Positions 60,249 through 64,000 of a stretch of 64,000 nt of DNA are shown here, piece after piece. Source of the stretch: an uncultured Bacillota bacterium (GTDB lineage: Bacteria; Bacillota; Clostridia; Lachnospirales; Lachnospiraceae); contig CASEXH010000002.1 of assembly GCA_949291945.1 (NCBI GenBank), positions 62,001-126,000 of the forward strand. The letters run 5' to 3'. The number at the start of each line of letters is the position of its first letter. The stretch's first letter is position 1. Position numbers and translations under genes: made by a program. The notes under the pieces were generated by a model that saw nothing but the letters and a program-made list of their open reading frames with translations, did no database searches and was not told the DNA's origin.

Positions 60249-62888
60249 TTATTTTATCTGGTCCGCCAAAATATCCCCTGCTGCTTTTAATGCTTCCGGT
60301 ACTTTATCCGGATTTTTGCCACCTGCCTGAGCCATATTGGGACGGCCGCCTCCGCCTCCGCCTACAATAGCCGCAATACCTTTAATCAGATTTCCGGCAT
60401 GGGCACCTGCTTTCTGTGCCTGATCTGTAACCATTGCCAGAAGGTTTACTTTTCCACTGTTAACACTGGCTAAAACAACAACACCTTCACCCAGTTTTTC
60501 CTTTAACTGGTCTCCCAAATCTCTCAGACCATTCATATCTACACCTTCAAGGGCTGTTGCCAGCAGTTTTACGCCTTTGATCTCCTGAACCTGGTTCATT
60601 ACATCTCCCACAGCATCCTGAGCCATTTTTGCTTTCAAAGATTCGTTTTCACTGTGAAGAGCCTTTACCTCAGCCTGAAGATGGGCAATCTTCTCCTCGA
60701 TCTCCGCCGGAGTAGTTTTCAGCATAGCTGCAATCTCTCCCTGGCGTTTCTCAATTTCTTTATAGTAAGCGAATACGCCATCGCCGGTAAGGGCCTCGAT
60801 ACGACGAACGCCTGCAGCGATTCCGCTTTCTGATACAATCTTAAAGGTTGTGATCACACCGGTATTTGGCACATGGGTACCTCCACAAAGCTCTTTTGAG
60901 AAGTCTCCCATAGAAACTACCCGGACTTTCTCCCCGTATTTCTCTCCAAACAGAGCCATAGCCCCTGTCTTCTTAGCCTCGTCAATAGTCATAATATCTG
61001 TCTGTACAGGAAGATTTGCCTGAATCTCTTTGTTTACAAGTGCTTCTGTCTGTGCCAATTCTTCCTGGGTCATAGCCTGGAAATGAGCAAAGTCAAAGCG
61101 AAGTCTGTCAGGAGTTACCAGAGAACCTTTCTGCTCTACGTGAGAGCCCAAAACGGTTTTTAAGGCTTTCTGGAGCAGATGGGTAGCGCTGTGGTTCTTA
61201 CAGCAGTCTGCTCTTCCTGCCTCATCTACATGAAGAGTCACCACATCCCCTACCTTGATCATTCCTTTGGTAAGGATACCTACATGTCCTACTTTTCCAC
61301 CTCTTAAATGAATGGTGTCTTCAACCTGGAACTCTGCATCTCCTATAGTGATAATACCCTTGTCGCCTTCCTGTCCGCCCATAGTAGCATAGAAAGGAGT
61401 TTCCTCTACAAACACAGTTCCTCTCTGGTCCTCAGTAAGGGCGTCAATTACCTCTTCCTGGGTAGTTAAAACGGTTACTTTTGAATCCCATACCAGATGG
61501 TCATATCCTACAAATTCTGTGGTAATGGAAGGATCGATCTCGTCGTATACTGTAGCGTCTGCCCCCATATAATTGGTAACTTCTCTGGCTTTTCTGGCAG
61601 TTTCTCTCTGGACATCCATAGATTTTTTAAAGCCTTCTTCATCTACCGTATATCCCTTCTCCTCCAGGATTTCTTTTGTCAGATCCAGAGGGAATCCATA
61701 GGTATCATAAAGCTTAAAGGCGTCATCTCCTGACAGCTCCTTCTTTCCTTCTTTTTCCATGGTTTCTTCCATCTCTCCCAGAATATGGAGACCCTGGTCA
61801 ATCGTTTTATTAAACTGCTCTTCTTCCTTGGTAAGTACCTGGAAGATGAAGCTTTTCTTCTCATCCAGCTCCGGATATCCATCCTTGGAACCTTCAATTA
61901 CAGTGGCGCTTAACTCTGCCAAGAACTTGCCCTGGATTCCCAGAAGACGTCCGTGACGGGCAGCCCGGCGGATCAGACGGCGGAGAACATAGCCTCTGCC
62001 CTCATTGGTAGGCATAATACCATCTGAAATCATAAAAGTAGCAGAACGGATATGGTCTGTGATCAGACGGATAGAAACATCTTTTTCCTCGTCTTTCTTA
62101 TACTCTGTATGAGCCAGCTCACATACCTTATTTCTCAGGGCACAGAGAGTATCCACATCAAAAATGGAATCTACGTCCTGGACTACGGAAGCCAGACGCT
62201 CCAGTCCCATACCGGTATCAATATTCTTCTGCTCCAGTTCTGTATAATGGCCCTCTCCATCATTGTCAAACTGAGTAAATACGTTGTTCCAGATTTCCAT
62301 GTAGCGGTCACAGTCGCATCCTACCGTACAGCCCGGTTTTCCACAGCCGTATTTCTCTCCTCTGTCATAGTAAATCTCTGAACAGGGACCGCAGGGACCT
62401 GCGCCATGTTCCCAGAAATTATCTTCTTTTCCAAAACGGTAGATTCTTTCTGCCGGTATGCCGATTTCCTTATTCCAGATATCAAAGGCCTCGTCATCAT
62501 CCAGATAAACAGATGGATACAATCTTTCCGGATCCAGCCCTACTACTTCTGTGAGGAATTCCCAGGACCAGGCAATGGCCTCATGTTTGAAATAGTCTCC
62601 AAAGGAAAAATTTCCCAGCATTTCAAAAAATGTGCCATGGCGGGCAGTCTTTCCCACATTCTCAATATCTCCTGTACGGATACATTTCTGACAGGTAGTC
62701 ACTCTCCGTCTCGGGGGAATCTCAGCCCCGGTAAAGTATGGCTTTAAAGGCGCCATACCGGAATTGATCAAAAGGAGACTTTTATCATTGTGAGGAACCA
62801 GGGAAAAGCTCTTCATCGCCAGATGTCCCTTGCTCTCAAAAAACTCTAAAAACATTCTTCTTAATTCATTTACTCCGTATTTCTTCAC
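60249..62888 (-). CDS. alaS: alanyl-tRNA synthetase
   Basis: An 879-aa class II synthetase. It has NELRRMFLEFFESKGHLAMK at the start, motif 2 region RVTTCQKCIRTGDIENVG, motif 3 GRGYVLRRLIRRAARHG, the editing-domain HSATHLLQKAL and CGGTHV, and a Gly-rich GGGGGGRPNMAQAGG tail. GTG at 62888 was chosen because GGAGG lies 7 nt upstream. The ATG 16 codons earlier (62936) sits only about 2 nt from the predicted transcription start, so it would be leaderless. No T-box is present. Confidence 0.95.
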   Translation of the reverse strand: MKKYGVNELRRMFLEFFESKGHLAMKSFSLVPHNDKSLLLINSGMAPLKPYFTGAEIPPRRRVTTCQKCIRTGDIENVGKTARHGTFFEMLGNFSFGDYFKHEAIAWSWEFLTEVVGLDPERLYPSVYLDDDEAFDIWNKEIGIPAERIYRFGKEDNFWEHGAGPCGPCSEIYYDRGEKYGCGKPGCTVGCDCDRYMEIWNNVFTQFDNDGEGHYTELEQKNIDTGMGLERLASVVQDVDSIFDVDTLCALRNKVCELAHTEYKKDEEKDVSIRLITDHIRSATFMISDGIMPTNEGRGYVLRRLIRRAARHGRLLGIQGKFLAELSATVIEGSKDGYPELDEKKSFIFQVLTKEEEQFNKTIDQGLHILGEMEETMEKEGKKELSGDDAFKLYDTYGFPLDLTKEILEEKGYTVDEEGFKKSMDVQRETARKAREVTNYMGADATVYDEIDPSITTEFVGYDHLVWDSKVTVLTTQEEVIDALTEDQRGTVFVEETPFYATMGGQEGDKGIITIGDAEFQVEDTIHLRGGKVGHVGILTKGMIKVGDVVTLHVDEAGRADCCKNHSATHLLQKALKTVLGSHVEQKGSLVTPDRLRFDFAHFQAMTQEELAQTEALVNKEIQANLPVQTDIMTIDEAKKTGAMALFGEKYGEKVRVVSMGDFSKELCGGTHVPNTGVITTFKIVSESGIAAGVRRIEALTGDGVFAYYKEIEKRQGEIAAMLKTTPAEIEEKIAHLQAEVKALHSENESLKAKMAQDAVGDVMNQVQEIKGVKLLATALEGVDMNGLRDLGDQLKEKLGEGVVVLASVNSGKVNLLAMVTDQAQKAGAHAGNLIKGIAAIVGGGGGGRPNMAQAGGKNPDKVPEALKAAGDILADQIK

Positions 62889-62944
62889 GGTTTTTCCCTC
62901 CCAGATGCTGCCAATATTCTGTTCATAAGCAGTCATTGTTTTTT

Positions 62945-62973
62945 ATGATAGCACAGCCAGATTGGTATTTCAA
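62945..62973 (-). promoter_or_regulatory. promoter of alaS
   Basis: TTGAAA and TATCAT with a 17-bp spacer. The predicted start of transcription lies near 62938, which supports the GTG start for alaS rather than the upstream ATG. Confidence 0.68.
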
Positions 62974-62976
62974 GAC

Positions 62977-63027
62977 AAAAACTCCCCAGCCAGGCTCTGA
63001 AAAGCCGAAAGCCGGGGAGTTTTTCTT
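62977..63027. terminator. terminator between the 49-aa gene and alaS
   Basis: AAAAACTCCCC (62977-62987) pairs with GGGGAGTTTTT (63014-63024), with T-runs on both sides. On the minus strand it closes the 49-aa gene 36 bp upstream and lets alaS start anew. The hairpin could work in both directions. Confidence 0.8.
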
Positions 63028-63062
63028 GTTTATAACAGCAGTCAGCCTGCCAAAAGCGCCCT

Positions 63063-63212
63063 CTAACGTTTCCTGCAGGAGTCCCTGCACCGGTTTTCAT
63101 TCTGTCTTTTCAGTGCTTTCTCCCGTTCTATCTCTTTTCTTCTCATACAGTCCAGATCTATCTCATAAATGGTGTTGCCTTCCTCCACCAGTTTTGTTCT
63201 CTCTTTTTCCAT
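63063..63212 (-). CDS. small charged protein, 49 aa, unknown function
   Basis: AAAGGAG 8 nt before an ATG opens a 49-codon frame ending in TAG. The product starts MEKERTKLVEEGNTIYEIDL, then a highly charged helix (RRKEIEREKALKRQNEN) and ends RCRDSCRKR with two cysteines. It is followed by a terminator. The ribosome site, the terminator and the clean helix make a real gene likely. I know of no named family; its place in front of alaS may be shared by relatives. Confidence 0.68.
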   Translation of the reverse strand: MEKERTKLVEEGNTIYEIDLDCMRRKEIEREKALKRQNENRCRDSCRKR

Positions 63213-63341
63213 AACACAAAACTCCTTTCCCTATATTTTATGATTTCCATAGGCAAAAGGTCATGTGACATAAAATACTGCTAAAACGCACACAAATCTC
63301 AAGATGTTACAGTAGGTTGACAAATTGCCAACACTTATTGC

Positions 63342-63370
63342 TTGCTAATAAAACCCGAAAAATATATACT
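63342..63370 (+). promoter_or_regulatory. promoter of the XRE regulator with flanking repeats
   Basis: TTGCTA and TATACT with a 17-bp spacer. The -35 box lies inside TTGCTTGCTAA (63338-63348), and a near copy TTGCTTACTAA (63379-63389) lies 41 bp downstream, beyond the -10. Also present is TTGACAAATTGCCAA (63317-63331), an imperfect palindrome. Such paired boxes would fit an autoregulatory operator. The gap 63213-63336 contains no other gene. Confidence 0.55.
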
Positions 63371-63420
63371 TCATACAGTTGCTTACTAAGGCAAACAAAT
63401 ATAAGGAGGATTTTTAATAA

Positions 63421-63822
63421 ATGAAGTTTAATGAAAAACTTATGTCCATCAGAAAAATGAAAGGGTTATCCCAAGAAGAATTAGGAATGGAGCTTCAGGT
63501 TTCAAGGCAAACCATTTCCAAATGGGAAAACGGCCAATCTTATCCTGACTTTCAACGATTGGTTATGTTAAGTGATTATTTTGATATGACCTTAGATGAA
63601 CTGGTAAAAGATCTTGATGTCCAGGATGTAAGGAATAAAAATTTAACTGATGAGAAAGTGGCTTCCATTTATTTAGATGTTGAAAATGTAAAAAATAACG
63701 TTAAGAAATTCGCAAAAATCTTTTGTTATGCCGGCCTTATTTTAGTAGCAGCCATTATTTTAGGCTTTATTTTACATTTACTGTTTCCAGGCGTTGAATG
63801 GCTTTGGGGAAGCGCCCGATAG
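63421..63822 (+). CDS. XRE-family helix-turn-helix regulator with C-terminal membrane span
   Basis: A 133-aa protein. The HTH_3 domain at about 7-61 (LMSIRKMKGLSQEELGMELQ, QTISKWENGQSYPD) is followed by a linker with predicted helices. A single membrane span (about 101-123: IFCYAGLILVAAIILGFILH) and a short tail end it. Regulators with such a tail are common in Firmicutes and may sense envelope or anchor their complex. AAGGAGG precedes the ATG. Confidence 0.9.
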   Translation: MKFNEKLMSIRKMKGLSQEELGMELQVSRQTISKWENGQSYPDFQRLVMLSDYFDMTLDELVKDLDVQDVRNKNLTDEKVASIYLDVENVKNNVKKFAKIFCYAGLILVAAIILGFILHLLFPGVEWLWGSAR

Positions 63823-63891
63823 CTGATGGAATTGGATCATATACTTTTCTTTTTCCGCATATAATGGAGCAAACTGTGAAAAGAGAATTAT

Positions 63892-64000
63892 ATGGATAAT
63901 CAGTCTCTTCTTGACGAAATGGTAAGCGAAGATTCTATAGAAATGCTGAAGGCGGCTCTGCCCTATCTCCCTCCCCAGGGACAGTCTTTTATCTCTGTCT
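63892..64000 (+). CDS. N-terminal fragment of an unrecognised protein
   Basis: ATG at 63892 opens a frame running off the right edge: MDNQSLLDEMVSEDSIEMLK, then AALPYLPPQGQSFISV. I do not recognise it. The ribosome site is weak (AAGAG). It follows the XRE gene by 69 bp and may be in the same transcript. Confidence 0.5.
   Translation, partial: MDNQSLLDEMVSEDSIEMLKAALPYLPPQGQSFISV

Noticed and set aside
1..64000. tRNA or rRNA genes
   Set aside because: I looked for cloverleaf-like TTCGANTC patterns and rRNA segments and saw none on either strand; a tRNAscan-SE run would settle it.

Overview
The window looks like chromosome of an anaerobic, spore-forming Firmicute of the family Lachnospiraceae. 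A Blautia-like acetogen is my best guess; the genus is inferred, not proven. Supporting points are a GerW/YtfJ sporulation gene, a six-subunit Rnf complex, a nickel CO dehydrogenase (cooS) with a CooF-type ferredoxin and a flavin oxidoreductase, a sodium-pumping biotin decarboxylase cluster, T-box control of amino-acid genes, and moderate GC. Nearly every gene is on the minus strand. Exceptions are rpmB, an RNase H-fold gene (21298-22419), an XRE regulator and a truncated gene at the right edge.

Layout. 1-4.7 kb: an Asp23 fragment divergent from rpmB, a 45-aa membrane protein, gerW plus a DUF2953 gene, polyphosphate:AMP phosphotransferase and a NUDIX hydrolase. 4.7-12.9 kb: a division, repair and wall block (class B PBP, FtsW/RodA-type SEDS protein, U32 peptidase, zapA, ruvB, ruvA, Gx transporter, NusG domain II protein). 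12.9-15.2 kb: an accessory island with an Rpn/PD-(D/E)XK-type gene and a GNAT gene, with two families of long palindromes. 15.2-20.2 kb: rnfCDGEAB. 20.2-28.1 kb: CmpB-like protein, YprB-like exonuclease, ribosomal S1, ispH, cmk, HAD phosphatase, HI0933 flavoprotein, RpiR regulator. 28.2-33.6 kb: mmdA, oadG-like lipoprotein, biotin carrier, oadB, oadA. 33.6-40.5 kb: a complete trp operon (trpE, fused trpGD, trpC, trpF, trpB, trpA) behind a tryptophan T-box. 40.5-43.5 kb: an unknown gene and tyrS behind a tyrosine T-box. 43.5-47.2 kb: cooS-cooF-oxidoreductase. 47.2-58.3 kb: arginase-fold protein, nitroreductase, two D,D-carboxypeptidases, scpAB, a MoxR/DUF58 cluster, a phosphoesterase and a MATE pump. 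58.3-64 kb: cardiolipin synthase, rpsU, alaS, a 49-aa protein, the XRE regulator and the edge gene.

The energy genes fit together. CODH can feed electrons from CO to ferredoxin or NAD(H), Rnf couples ferredoxin/NAD to an ion gradient, and the Oad/Mmd complex is a second membrane decarboxylase pump. The Oad/Mmd operon carries both a 12S-type and a 5S-type carboxyltransferase around one biotin carrier, so a transcarboxylase-like reaction is possible.

The most unusual structure is non-coding. Family A is a long palindrome of about 150 bp present four times (15038, 41511, 43019, 55456). All copies have the same orientation, a conserved core and outer arms that differ between copies but stay self-complementary. 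Three lie just behind minus-strand stop codons with U-rich exits; the fourth sits between the tyrS T-box terminator and tyrS, and its outer arm includes that terminator's U-tract. Family B is a pair of covarying 20-21 bp stems with an identical loop (12934 and 14287) bracketing the Rpn-type gene.
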